NCBI RefSeq assembly: GCF_900101545.1
Contig: NZ_FMZU01000001.1
Coordinates: forward strand, 310,001 to 374,000
DNA from: Variovorax sp. CF079
Lineage (GTDB): Bacteria > Pseudomonadota > Gammaproteobacteria > Burkholderiales > Burkholderiaceae_C
Direction of reading: 5' to 3'
Length of the DNA: 64,000 nucleotides
Of this stretch, positions 20,768-29,701 are shown piece after piece. Both the position numbers and the translations under genes were made by a program. Every line of letters begins with the position of its first letter. The first letter of the stretch is position 1. Below the pieces are notes generated by a model. It had not been told where the DNA came from, made no database searches, and saw nothing but the letters and a program-made list of their open reading frames with translations.

Positions 20768-22804
20768 ATGAGCGCAACTCTCTCCGCATCCGCACTGCTG
20801 GCCGTGCCGCTGGCGCCCCTGGTCGGCTCCGTGCTGGCCGGCCTGTTCGGCACCAAGTTCGGCGGCAACCACATCGGCCGCCGCATCACGCATTCGCTGA
20901 CCATCCTCGGCGTCTTCATCGCTTTCGTGATCTCGGCCATGACGCTCAAGAGCGTGGTCGCCGACGGCGCCCGCTTCAACGCCACCATCTACGAATGGAT
21001 GGTGGTCGGCGGCCTCAAGATGGAAGTCGGCTTCCTGGTCGACGGCCTCACCGCGATGATGATGTGCGTCGTGACCTTCGTGTCGCTGATGGTGCACATC
21101 TACACCATCGGCTACATGGAAGAAGACGAGGGCTACAACCGATTCTTCGCCTACATCTCGCTCTTCACCTTCTCGATGCTGATGCTCGTGATGAGCAACA
21201 ACATGCTGCAGCTGTTCTTCGGCTGGGAGGCGGTGGGCCTGGTGTCCTATCTGCTGATCGGCTTCTGGTACAACAGGCCGAGCGCGATCTTCGCCAACCT
21301 CAAGGCCTTCCTGGTCAACCGCGTGGGCGACTTCGGCTTCATCCTCGGCATCGGGCTGATCGCCGCCTACGCCGGCACGCTGAACTACGCCGAGGCCTTC
21401 GCCAAGGCCGACGCGCTTGCCAAGCTGAGCTTCCCCGGCACCGAGTGGATGCTGATCACCGTGATCTGCATCTGCCTGTTCATCGGCGCGATGGGCAAGA
21501 GCGCGCAGTTCCCGCTGCACGTGTGGCTGCCCGATTCGATGGAAGGCCCGACCCCGATCTCGGCGCTGATCCACGCCGCGACCATGGTGACGGCCGGCAT
21601 CTTCATGGTGGCGCGCATGTCGCCGCTGTTCGAGCTCAGCGACGCGGCGCTTTCCTTCGTGCTCGTGATCGGCGCCATCACCGCGCTCTTCATGGGCTTC
21701 CTGGGCATCATCCAGAACGACATCAAGCGCGTGGTCGCCTACTCGACGCTCTCGCAGCTCGGCTACATGACGGTGGCGCTCGGCGCTTCGGCGTATTCCG
21801 TCGCCGTGTTCCACCTGATGACGCACGCCTTCTTCAAGGCGCTGCTGTTCCTCGGCGCCGGCTCGGTGATCATCGGCATGCACCACAACCAGGACATCCG
21901 CTGGATGGGCGGCGTGCGCAAATACATGCCGATCACCTGGATCACCTCGCTCGTGGGTTCGCTGGCGCTGATCGGCACGCCTTTGTTCGCGGGCTTCTAC
22001 TCGAAGGACAGCATCATCGAAGCCGTGCACGAAAGCCATCTCTGGGGCGCGGGCTTCGCGTACTGGGCGGTGCTGGCTGGCGTGTTCGTCACGGCCTTCT
22101 ATTCGTTCCGCATGTACTTCCTGGTGTTCCATGGCAAGGAGCGCTACAACCAGAATCCCGAGAACAATCACCACGGCGACGATGCGGAACCGGATCCGCA
22201 CGGTCATCACCACGATCACAGCGTGCCGCACGAGTCGCCCTGGGTGGTCTGGCTGCCGCTGGTGCTGCTGGCCATTCCCTCGGTCGTGATCGGCTACATG
22301 ACCATCGATCCGATGCTCTTCGGCGGCTTCTTCAAGGACGCGATCATCATCGACGAGAGCAAGCACCACGCGATGAAGGAACTGGCCGAGGCCTTCCACG
22401 GCCCGATGGCGATGGCCCTGCACGGCCTCACTGCCGCGCCGTTCTGGCTCGCGCTGGCCGGCGTGGTGATGGCCTGGTACATGTACCTCGTCAATCCGGC
22501 GCTGCCGGCGGCGATCAAGCGCGCCTTCGGTCCCGTCCATCGGCTGCTCGAGAACAAGTACTACATGGACTGGATCAACGAGAACTTCATCGCGCGCGGA
22601 ACGCGCGCGGTGGGCACCGGTCTCTGGAAAGGCGGGGACCAGGGGGTCATCGACGGCGCCATCGTCGACGGCTCGTGGCGGGCGATCGGCCGCGTCGCCG
22701 GCGTCGTGCGCTGGATGCAGTCCGGCTACATCTACCACTACGCGTTCGCGATGCTGATGGGCATCTTCCTCCTCATGACGTACTTCGTCTGGTTCAACAG
22801 GTAA
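20768..22804 (+). CDS. nuoL: NADH-quinone oxidoreductase subunit L
   Basis: Distal antiporter-like proton-pumping subunit, 678 residues, ending in the long lateral helix that runs along the membrane arm. The conserved FFGWEAVGLVSYLLIGFW segment with the key Glu, GAMGKSAQFPLHVWLPDSM with the key Lys, and DIKRVVAYSTLSQLGYM are all present. A His/Asp-rich loop of about 25 residues (around residue 470, including HGHHHDH) is inserted between late helices; such loops are common in betaproteobacterial NuoL but are absent from E. coli. Confidence 0.98.
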   Translation: MSATLSASALLAVPLAPLVGSVLAGLFGTKFGGNHIGRRITHSLTILGVFIAFVISAMTLKSVVADGARFNATIYEWMVVGGLKMEVGFLVDGLTAMMMCVVTFVSLMVHIYTIGYMEEDEGYNRFFAYISLFTFSMLMLVMSNNMLQLFFGWEAVGLVSYLLIGFWYNRPSAIFANLKAFLVNRVGDFGFILGIGLIAAYAGTLNYAEAFAKADALAKLSFPGTEWMLITVICICLFIGAMGKSAQFPLHVWLPDSMEGPTPISALIHAATMVTAGIFMVARMSPLFELSDAALSFVLVIGAITALFMGFLGIIQNDIKRVVAYSTLSQLGYMTVALGASAYSVAVFHLMTHAFFKALLFLGAGSVIIGMHHNQDIRWMGGVRKYMPITWITSLVGSLALIGTPLFAGFYSKDSIIEAVHESHLWGAGFAYWAVLAGVFVTAFYSFRMYFLVFHGKERYNQNPENNHHGDDAEPDPHGHHHDHSVPHESPWVVWLPLVLLAIPSVVIGYMTIDPMLFGGFFKDAIIIDESKHHAMKELAEAFHGPMAMALHGLTAAPFWLALAGVVMAWYMYLVNPALPAAIKRAFGPVHRLLENKYYMDWINENFIARGTRAVGTGLWKGGDQGVIDGAIVDGSWRAIGRVAGVVRWMQSGYIYHYAFAMLMGIFLLMTYFVWFNR

Positions 22805-22831
22805 GCGCAAAGCGCCGGAGATAAAACAAAA

Positions 22832-24307
22832 ATGGGTTTGTTGAGCCTTGCCATCTGGGTGCCGATCGCGTTCGGCGCCGCGCTGCTGGCCTTCGGTAAA
22901 GACGAGCATGCGAACGGCGTGCGCTGGATCGCGCTGGTCGGTTCGATCGCGAGCTTCCTGGTCACCATTCCGCTGTACACGCGCTTCCAGACCGGAACCG
23001 CCGCAATGCAGTTCGTCGAGAAGGGAAGCTGGATCGAGCGCTTCAGCATCCACTACCACGTCGGCCTCGACGGCCTGTCGCTGTGGCTGGTGCTCTTGAC
23101 CGCGTTCATCACGGTGATCGTGGTGATCTCCGCGTGGGAGGTGATCACCGAGCGCGTCAACCAGTACATGGGCGCCTTCCTGATCCTTTCGGGCCTCATG
23201 ATCGGCTCCTTCTCGGCGCTCGACGGCATCCTGTTCTACGTGTTCTTCGAAGCCACGCTGATCCCGATGTACCTGATCATCGGAATCTGGGGCGGCCCAA
23301 ACAAGATCTACGCGGCCTTCAAGTTCTTCATCTACACGCTGCTCGGCTCGCTCCTGATGCTGGTCGCGCTGATCTACATGTACAACAAGTCGGGCGGCAG
23401 CTTCGACATCCTGAGCTGGCACAAGCTGCCGCTCAGCGCGAGCGCGCAGACCTTCCTGTTCTTCGCCTTCTTCGCGGCCTTCGCGGTCAAGGTGCCGATG
23501 TGGCCGGTCCATACCTGGCTGCCCGACGTGCACGTCGAGGCGCCCACGGGCGGCTCGGCCGTGCTGGCCGCGATCATGCTGAAGCTCGGCGCCTACGGCT
23601 TCCTGCGTTTCTCGATGCCGATCGCGCCCGATGCTGCGCACGAATGGGCCTGGCTCATGATCGGGCTGTCGCTGATCGCGGTGATCTACGTCGGCCTGGT
23701 GGCGCTGGTGCAGCAGGACATGAAGAAGCTGGTGGCCTATTCGTCCGTGGCGCACATGGGCTTCGTGACGCTTGGTTTCTTCATCTTCAACGAGCTCGGC
23801 GTGTCGGGCGGCATCGTGCAGATGATCGCGCACGGCTTCGTCTCTGGCGCGATGTTCCTCTGCATCGGCGTGCTCTACGACCGCGTGCACTCGCGCCAGA
23901 TCGCCGACTACGGCGGCGTGGTCAACACCATGCCCAAGTTCGCGGCCTTCGCGCTGCTGTTCGCCATGGCCAACTGCGGCCTGCCCGCCACCGCCGGCTT
24001 CGTCGGCGAATGGATGGTGATCCTCGGCGCGGTCAAGGCCAACTTCTGGCTCGGCCTGGGCGCCTCCACGGCGCTGATCTTTGGCGCCGCCTACACACTG
24101 TGGATGTACAAGCGCGTCTACCTCGGGCCGGTGGGCAACGACCATGTGAAGGAACTGAGCGACATCAATGCGCGCGAGTTCCTCATGCTGGGCTTGCTCG
24201 CGGCCGCGGTGCTGTGGATGGGCATCTATCCCAAGCCCTTCACCGATGTGACGAATGCCTCGGTGGCCGAGCTGCTGCGCCACGTAGCGACCTCGAAGAT
24301 TCCATAA
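22832..24307 (+). CDS. nuoM: NADH-quinone oxidoreductase subunit M
   Basis: Antiporter-like proton-pumping subunit of 491 residues and about 14 helices. Key elements are FFEATLIPMYLIIGIWGG with the conserved Glu, FAVKVPMWPVHTWLPDVHVEAP with the Lys, and DMKKLVAYSSVAHMGFV. The start MGLLSLAIWVPI lies 27 bases after nuoL. Confidence 0.98.
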   Translation: MGLLSLAIWVPIAFGAALLAFGKDEHANGVRWIALVGSIASFLVTIPLYTRFQTGTAAMQFVEKGSWIERFSIHYHVGLDGLSLWLVLLTAFITVIVVISAWEVITERVNQYMGAFLILSGLMIGSFSALDGILFYVFFEATLIPMYLIIGIWGGPNKIYAAFKFFIYTLLGSLLMLVALIYMYNKSGGSFDILSWHKLPLSASAQTFLFFAFFAAFAVKVPMWPVHTWLPDVHVEAPTGGSAVLAAIMLKLGAYGFLRFSMPIAPDAAHEWAWLMIGLSLIAVIYVGLVALVQQDMKKLVAYSSVAHMGFVTLGFFIFNELGVSGGIVQMIAHGFVSGAMFLCIGVLYDRVHSRQIADYGGVVNTMPKFAAFALLFAMANCGLPATAGFVGEWMVILGAVKANFWLGLGASTALIFGAAYTLWMYKRVYLGPVGNDHVKELSDINAREFLMLGLLAAAVLWMGIYPKPFTDVTNASVAELLRHVATSKIP

Positions 24308-24331
24308 GTCCAAGCTGAACAAGAGAACGAG

Positions 24332-25819
24332 ATGATTGACAAACTCAGCTGGATGACGATCTACCCCGAGGCGGTGCTGCTGGTCATGGCCTGCATCATC
24401 GCGCTGGTCGATCTGTCCACGACCAGCACGCACCGCACGCGCACCTACGTGCTGACGCTGCTCACGCTTGCCGTGGTGGCCTTTCTCACTGCGCTCCAGG
24501 CCACCGAGGGCAAGACCCACTACGGCTTCGCCGGCATGGTCGTGAGCGACCCGATGGGCAACTGGCTCAAGTGCTTCGCGACGCTGGCGCTGATGGTCAC
24601 GCTGGTCTACGGCCGGCCCTATGCGGCCGACCGCGGCATGCTGAAGGGCGGCGAGATGTTCACGCTGAGCATGTTCGCCTTGCTCGGCATCTTCGTGATG
24701 ATCTCGGGCAGCAATTTCCTCCTGATCTACCTCGGGCTCGAACTGCTCACGCTGTCGAGCTACGCGCTGGTCGCGCTGCGTCGCGACAACGCGGTGGCCA
24801 GCGAAGCCGCGATGAAGTACTTCGTGCTCGGCGCCATGGCCAGCGGCTTCCTGCTCTACGGCATGTCGATGATGTATGGCGCGACCGGTTCGCTCGACAC
24901 CAACGAGGTGTTCAAGGCCATCGCGAGCCGCAAGGTCAACCACCAGGTGCTGGTTTTCGGGCTGGTGTTCATCGTCGCCGGCCTGGCCTTCAAGGTCGGC
25001 GCAGCGCCTTTCCACATGTGGGTGCCCGACGTCTACCAGGGCGCGCCGACCGCGGTCACGCTGATGATCGGCTCGGCGCCCGAGCTGGCGGCCTTCGCGA
25101 TCATCATCCGCCTGCTGGTGGAAGGCCTGCTGCCGCTTGCGATCGACTGGCAGCAGATGCTCGCCTTGCTCGCCATCGCATCGCTTCTGGTCGGCAACCT
25201 GGCGGCCATCGCGCAGACCAACCTCAAGCGCATGCTGGCCTATTCGACCATCGCGCAGATGGGCTTCATGCTGCTGGGCCTGGTGGCGGGCGTGGTCAAC
25301 AACAACACCTACAACGCGCAGTTCGCCTACAGCGCCTCGATGTTCTACATCGTGACCTACGTGCTGACCACGCTGGCGAGCTTCGGCATCATCCTGCTCT
25401 TGGCGCGCGAAGGCTTCGAGAGCGAGGAGATCACCGATCTCGCCGGCCTCAACCAGCGCAGCCCGCTCTATGCCGGCGTGATGGCGCTGGCCATGTTCTC
25501 GCTGGCCGGCATTCCGCCGCTGGTCGGCTTCTACGCCAAGCTGGCCGTGCTGCAGGCGCTGATCGCGTCGGGACAGGGCCTGTACATCGCGCTGGCGGTG
25601 TTCGCCGTCGTGATGTCGCTGATCGGCGCCTTCTATTACATCCGCGTGGTCAAGGTCATGTACTTCGATGCGCCGGTCACCGCGAGCACGGTGTCAGCGC
25701 CGCGCGACGTGCGCACGGTGCTGGCGATCAACGGCGCGCTGATCCTGATCCTCGGCATCGTGCCGGGGGGGCTCATGACGCTCTGCGCGCAGGCGATCGT
25801 GGCCACGCTGGCCAACTAG
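24332..25819 (+). CDS. nuoN: NADH-quinone oxidoreductase subunit N
   Basis: Third antiporter-like subunit, 495 residues, adjacent to NuoK in the membrane arm. The conserved [38 protein letters not shown] and [16 protein letters not shown] segments are seen. This completes all fourteen nuo genes in standard order, so complex I can be fully encoded from this locus. Confidence 0.98.
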   Translation: MIDKLSWMTIYPEAVLLVMACIIALVDLSTTSTHRTRTYVLTLLTLAVVAFLTALQATEGKTHYGFAGMVVSDPMGNWLKCFATLALMVTLVYGRPYAADRGMLKGGEMFTLSMFALLGIFVMISGSNFLLIYLGLELLTLSSYALVALRRDNAVASEAAMKYFVLGAMASGFLLYGMSMMYGATGSLDTNEVFKAIASRKVNHQVLVFGLVFIVAGLAFKVGAAPFHMWVPDVYQGAPTAVTLMIGSAPELAAFAIIIRLLVEGLLPLAIDWQQMLALLAIASLLVGNLAAIAQTNLKRMLAYSTIAQMGFMLLGLVAGVVNNNTYNAQFAYSASMFYIVTYVLTTLASFGIILLLAREGFESEEITDLAGLNQRSPLYAGVMALAMFSLAGIPPLVGFYAKLAVLQALIASGQGLYIALAVFAVVMSLIGAFYYIRVVKVMYFDAPVTASTVSAPRDVRTVLAINGALILILGIVPGGLMTLCAQAIVATLAN

Positions 25820-25834
25820 CAGGGCCCGCCCTAG

Positions 25835-26140
25835 GTGTCGCAGGGCGCATCGGTCTGGGTCGTGCTGCTGGTGGCGCTGGCGGCGGCCAATCTGCCCTTC
25901 GTCAACGAGCGGTTGTTCGGGCTGGTGCCGCTGTCGGCGCGCACCAAGTCGCTGGGCCTGCGACTGGCCGAACTCTTGCTTCTCTACTTCGTGGCCGGCG
26001 GCGTCGGCCTCCTGTTCGAACGCCGCGCGGGCCAGATCGCGCCGCAGGGTTGGGAGTTCTACGCCGTCACCGGCGCGCTTTTCGTCGTGCTGGCCTTTCC
26101 CGGCTTCACCTGGCGCTACCTGCTCAAGCATCGGAAATGA
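25835..26140 (+). CDS. DUF2818 family membrane protein
   Basis: A 101-residue inner membrane protein with three hydrophobic helices (about residues 6-20, 43-59 and 75-95). It belongs to the DUF2818 family, which occurs directly after nuoN in many betaproteobacteria, so a role in complex I assembly or stability is a fair guess but unproven. The best start is GTG at 25835, 15 bases after nuoN; no in-frame ATG exists nearby. The next gene starts one base after its stop. Confidence 0.85.
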   Translation: MSQGASVWVVLLVALAAANLPFVNERLFGLVPLSARTKSLGLRLAELLLLYFVAGGVGLLFERRAGQIAPQGWEFYAVTGALFVVLAFPGFTWRYLLKHRK

Positions 26141-26141
26141 C

Positions 26142-26732
26142 ATGGACGACGCACATCTGAGGGAAGAGGGCACGAACAGCGAGCTGCTGTTCAAGGGCAA
26201 TTTCCTGCACGCCAAGCGCGACACCGTGCGCCTGCCCGACGGCAAGAGCGCGACGCGCGAATACGTGATCCACCCGGGCGCGGTGGTGGTGGTGCCGCTG
26301 CTCGACGACGGCCGCGTCGTGCTCGAGCGGCAATACCGCTACCCGATCGGCCGCGTGATGACCGAATTCCCGGCCGGCAAGCTCGATGCCGGCGAAGACC
26401 CGCTTTTCTGCGGCCAGCGCGAGCTGATCGAGGAAACCGGCTACAGCGCGCGCGAATGGGCCCACGCCGGCGCCATGCACCTGGCGGTGGCGTACTCGAC
26501 CGAGATCATCCACATCTACTTCGCGCGCGGCCTGTCGCTGGGCGACCGGCAGCTCGACCACGGCGAGTTCCTCGACGTCATCACCGCCACGCCGGACGAG
26601 CTGTTCGGCTGGTGCCGCGACGGCACCGTGTCCGACGCCAAGACGCTGACCTGCACGCTCTGGCTGCAAAACGTCCTGTCGGGCGCATGGGCGCTCGACT
26701 GGCAAACGCCCGCCGCACCCGCCGGCGCCTGA
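26142..26732 (+). CDS. Nudix hydrolase, ADP-ribose pyrophosphatase-like
   Basis: Probably hydrolyses ADP-ribose or a similar nucleoside diphosphate sugar to AMP and a phosphosugar. In the 196-residue product the Nudix box is perfect: GKLDAGEDPLFCGQRELIEE followed by TGY fits G-x5-E-x7-REUxEExGU. The N-terminal domain-swapped strand region (VRLPDGKSATREYVIHPGAV) matches the NudF type. It begins one base after DUF2818, making it part of the nuo transcript, which makes sense if NAD-derived products are recycled. Confidence 0.9.
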   Translation: MDDAHLREEGTNSELLFKGNFLHAKRDTVRLPDGKSATREYVIHPGAVVVVPLLDDGRVVLERQYRYPIGRVMTEFPAGKLDAGEDPLFCGQRELIEETGYSAREWAHAGAMHLAVAYSTEIIHIYFARGLSLGDRQLDHGEFLDVITATPDELFGWCRDGTVSDAKTLTCTLWLQNVLSGAWALDWQTPAAPAGA

Positions 26733-26742
26733 TAATCCGCGC

Positions 26743-27180
26743 ATGAAGGTCCTCAACCTCCAATGCGCCCACGGCCACGGCTTCGAGGGCTGGTTCGCGT
26801 CCAACGAGGCGTTCGAGACGCAGCTCGCCGGCGGCCTCGTGTCCTGCCCGATCTGTGCCGACACGGCCATCACCAAGCTGCTGGCCGCGCCGCGCCTGAA
26901 CCTCGGCAGCCCCAAGCCGCCTGCCGAAGCGCCGAGCGCCCCTGCCGCCGAGAGCTCGCCTGAAGCACGCTGGATGCGTGCGGTGCGCGAGGTGATGGCC
27001 AAGACCGAAGACGTCGGCGAACGCTTCGCCGACGAGGCCCGCAAGATGCACTACGGCGAAGCCGAGGAGCGCGGCATCCGCGGTCAGGCCACGCGCGAGG
27101 AAGCGCAGACCCTGCTCGACGAAGGGATCGCGGTGTTTTCGCTGCCCATCCCGCCCGCCCTCAAAGAAACTCTGCAGTAA
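26743..27180 (+). CDS. DUF1178 family protein
   Basis: Cytoplasmic protein of 145 residues with a likely zinc site: the N-terminal LQCAHGHGFEGWFAS and the downstream SCPICAD give a Cys/His and a CxxC pair. The C-terminal half is helical, charged, and contains the family's MHYGEAEERGIRGQATREEA segment. Function is unknown. It is the last gene of the nuo-led block, 10 bases after the Nudix gene. A dispersed repeat follows. Confidence 0.9.
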   Translation: MKVLNLQCAHGHGFEGWFASNEAFETQLAGGLVSCPICADTAITKLLAAPRLNLGSPKPPAEAPSAPAAESSPEARWMRAVREVMAKTEDVGERFADEARKMHYGEAEERGIRGQATREEAQTLLDEGIAVFSLPIPPALKETLQ

Positions 27181-27184
27181 AGCT

Positions 27185-27271
27185 CTCCCCCAGGCTTGCC
27201 CACTTCGTGTGGCCGCCAACCCCCTCACCGGGGGCAACACCAGCGGCCCGGCAAAGCCGGTTCCGCGGTGT
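27185..27271 (+). repeat. Dispersed intergenic repeat, copy 2 (forward orientation)
   Basis: Contains CTTGCCCACTTCGTGT, then ACCCCCTCACCGGGGG, then CCGGCAAAGCCGG, matching in order and spacing the reverse-oriented copy at 5863-5950. It sits between the convergent DUF1178 and ABC exporter genes and may also serve as a bidirectional transcription stop. The family relation is seen directly; its genome-wide spread is inferred. Confidence 0.65.
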
Positions 27272-27312
27272 TCCTGGTATAGCGAATGCGAGTTGGCTGC
27301 CTGCCGGTGTGC

Positions 27313-29097
27313 CTACGAGGTGAACTGCAGCGCCGCGAGGCGCGCGTAGACGCCGTTCTGCGCGACCAGCGTCGCATGCGTTCCCTGTTCCACGATGCCG
27401 CCGTGGTCGAGCACCACGATGCGGTCGGCCTTCTGCACCGTCGCGAGCCGGTGGGCGATGACCAGCGTGGTGCGGCCCACCATCGCGGATTCGAGCGCGG
27501 CCTGCACCATGCGCTCGCTCTCGGCATCGAGCGCGCTGGTGGCTTCGTCGAGCAGGAGCAGCGGTGGGTTCTTGAGCATCGCGCGCGCGATCGCGATGCG
27601 CTGGCGCTGCCCGCCCGACAGGCGCACGCCGCGCTCGCCGAGGAAGGTGTCGTAGCCCTCGGGCAGCGCCTTCAGAAAACCGTCGGCAAAGGCGGCGCGC
27701 GCGGCGGCGTGGACTTCTTCGACGCTCGCATCGGGCCGGCCGTAGCGAATGTTTTCCAGCGCGCTGGCCGAGAAGATCACTGCGTCCTGCGGCACCAGCC
27801 CGATGCGCGTGCGCAGTTCGTCGAGTGACAGCTCTGCGAGCGAAGTGCCGTCGAGCGCGATGCGGCCCGATTGCGGGTCGTAGTAGCGCAAGAGCAGCTG
27901 GAACACCGTGCTCTTGCCCGCGCCGCTCGAGCCCACCAGCGCCACGGTTTCGCCCGGCGCCACCGCGAGGCTGAAGTCGCGCAGCGCCGGGGTGCCGGGC
28001 CGCGAGGGGTAGTGGAAGGTGACGCCCTCGAAGCTGACGGCGCTGCCGGCGGCGGGAACCACCGCCTTGGCCGGCTGGGCCGGCGAGACGATGACCGGCC
28101 TGGCGTGCAGCAGCTCCATCAGGCGCTCGGTGGCGCCGGCCGCGCGCAGCAGGTCGCCGTAGACCTCGCCCAGCACCGCGGCGGCACTGGCCAGGATGAT
28201 CACGTAGACCACCGTCTGTCCGAGGTGGCCGGCCGTGATGTCGCCGCGCAGCACCGCCTGCGTGCCCTGGTACAAGCCCCACAGCAGCGCCGCCGAGGTC
28301 GCGATGATGATGAAGGCCACCAGCACCGAGCGCGCCTTCGTGCGGCGCACCGCGGTGCGGAAGGCGTTGTCGGTGGAGGCGTCGAAGCGGGCCGCTTCGC
28401 GCGCTTCGGCCGTGTAGCTCTGCACCACGGGAATCGCATTCAGCACCTCGGCCGCGATGGCGCTCGAATCGGCGACGCGGTCCTGGCTGGCCCGCGAAAG
28501 CCGGCGCACGCGGCGGCCGAACCACATGCTCGGCAGCACCACCAGCACCAGGATGCCGAGCACCTGCACCATCACATAGGGGTTGGTCCAGATCAGCATG
28601 GCCAGCGCGCCGCTGCCCATCACCGCGTTGCGCAATCCCATGCTGAGCGAGGAGCCGACGACGGTCTGCACCAGCGTCGTGTCGGCCGTCAGGCGCGACA
28701 GCACTTCGCCGGTCTGCGTGGTCTCGAAAAAGGCCGGGCTCTGGCGCAGCACATGGGCGTAGACCGCGTTGCGCAGGTCCGCCGTGACCCGCTCGCCGAG
28801 CCAGCTCACGGTGTAGAAGCGCGCCGCCGAGAAGATGCCGAGCGCCACGGCCACGGCGAACAGGGCAAGGAAATGCTCGCGCAGCGCCATGGCCTGGGCA
28901 CCGCGGTCGGCGGCGATCAGGCCGCCATCGATCAGGCCGCGCAGGGCCAGCGGGAACACCAGCGTGGTCGCCGCCGCCAGGACCAGAAACACGGCAGCCA
29001 GCAGGATCTGGGTGCGGTAGGGGCGCAGAAAAGGGGTCAGCCCGGTCAGTGATTTGGGAGAGCCCTTGGCGAGCGAGGGCGAAGCGGGGGAAACCAT
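27313..29097 (-). CDS. ABC exporter half-transporter (MsbA/multidrug-like)
   Basis: The 594-residue product fuses six transmembrane helices (about residues 35-320) with an ATPase domain. The ATPase shows Walker [15 protein letters not shown], the Q-loop in [10 protein letters not shown], the signature [16 protein letters not shown], Walker [14 protein letters not shown] and the switch His in VIAHRLATV. It should act as a homodimer exporting a lipid or drug. The start chosen is ATG 29097 (MVSPASPSL); a TAGAAT hexamer ends seven bases upstream and no Shine-Dalgarno is visible. It is divergent from marR and may share its operator. Confidence 0.93.
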   Translation of the reverse strand: MVSPASPSLAKGSPKSLTGLTPFLRPYRTQILLAAVFLVLAAATTLVFPLALRGLIDGGLIAADRGAQAMALREHFLALFAVAVALGIFSAARFYTVSWLGERVTADLRNAVYAHVLRQSPAFFETTQTGEVLSRLTADTTLVQTVVGSSLSMGLRNAVMGSGALAMLIWTNPYVMVQVLGILVLVVLPSMWFGRRVRRLSRASQDRVADSSAIAAEVLNAIPVVQSYTAEAREAARFDASTDNAFRTAVRRTKARSVLVAFIIIATSAALLWGLYQGTQAVLRGDITAGHLGQTVVYVIILASAAAVLGEVYGDLLRAAGATERLMELLHARPVIVSPAQPAKAVVPAAGSAVSFEGVTFHYPSRPGTPALRDFSLAVAPGETVALVGSSGAGKSTVFQLLLRYYDPQSGRIALDGTSLAELSLDELRTRIGLVPQDAVIFSASALENIRYGRPDASVEEVHAAARAAFADGFLKALPEGYDTFLGERGVRLSGGQRQRIAIARAMLKNPPLLLLDEATSALDAESERMVQAALESAMVGRTTLVIAHRLATVQKADRIVVLDHGGIVEQGTHATLVAQNGVYARLAALQFTS

Positions 29098-29138
29098 GAC
29101 TTCGATTCTAGCCAACGCTTGCCGCCTCAAAGGCAGCC

Positions 29139-29167
29139 TTGACAATAGTTGTCGCGACAACTAATAT
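29139..29167 (+). promoter_or_regulatory. marR promoter with embedded palindromic operator
   Basis: A consensus TTGACA at 29139-29144 and TAATAT at 29162-29167 are separated by exactly 17 bases. Between and partly over the -10 lies a perfect 18-base palindrome, TAGTTGTCG followed by its complement (29146-29163), of the size bound by MarR-family dimers. A repressor bound there would exclude RNA polymerase. Transcription should start about seven bases after the -10, which coincides with the marR ATG at 29174, so the mRNA may be leaderless. Confidence 0.8.
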
Positions 29168-29173
29168 CGCGCC

Positions 29174-29701
29174 ATGTCCGATTCCCCAAGCCCAGGAGCC
29201 GTACCGCCGGCCGCCGACTTCTACGAGCCGGAGAATTACCAAGCCGAGGAAAGCGTCGGCCACATGATGCGCCGCATCACGACCCTCGTGAGCCAGGCGG
29301 TCGCCAGCGACATGTGGGAACCGGGCGCGCCCACCTTTCCGCAATGGGCGCCGCTCTACAAGCTCCACCTGGGCCACGCCACCACCGTCGCGGAACTCGC
29401 GCGCGAGTGCCAGCTCGACACCGGTGCCATGACGCGCCTGCTCGACCGTCTCGAAGCCAAGGGCCTGTGCCGGCGCGTGCGCTCCGTTTCCGACCGGCGC
29501 GTGGTCAACATCGAACTGACCGACGAGGGCCGCGCCGCCGCCCGACAGGTACCCCATGTCCTATGCCGCGTGCAGAACGAGGCGCTTGCCGGCTTCACCC
29601 GTGAGGAGTGGGTGCAGCTCAAGGGCTATCTGCGCCGCATCCTCGACAACGCACAGGCCGTCGCGGCCCGTGGAGAAAAAGATGAATCCGCTTCTTCCTG
29701 A
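29174..29701 (+). CDS. MarR family transcriptional regulator
   Basis: Winged-helix repressor of 175 residues. The DNA-binding core is seen in HATTVAELARECQLDTGAMTRLLDRLEAKGLCRRVRS, with the wing in SVSDRRVVNIELTDEG (quoted in parts of the same region, residues about 70-120). It heads a probable efflux operon and lies directly downstream of a palindrome in its own promoter, so negative autoregulation and release by a toxic ligand is the natural model. The ATG lacks a Shine-Dalgarno sequence. Its 3' end overlaps the next gene by 20 bases. Confidence 0.93.
   Translation: MSDSPSPGAVPPAADFYEPENYQAEESVGHMMRRITTLVSQAVASDMWEPGAPTFPQWAPLYKLHLGHATTVAELARECQLDTGAMTRLLDRLEAKGLCRRVRSVSDRRVVNIELTDEGRAAARQVPHVLCRVQNEALAGFTREEWVQLKGYLRRILDNAQAVAARGEKDESASS

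Noticed and set aside
20237..25015. Very long open frame on the reverse strand across nuoJ to nuoN
   Set aside because: It is antisense to clearly real membrane protein genes, is low-complexity His/Asp/Glu/Arg-rich, and results from high GC in third codon positions.
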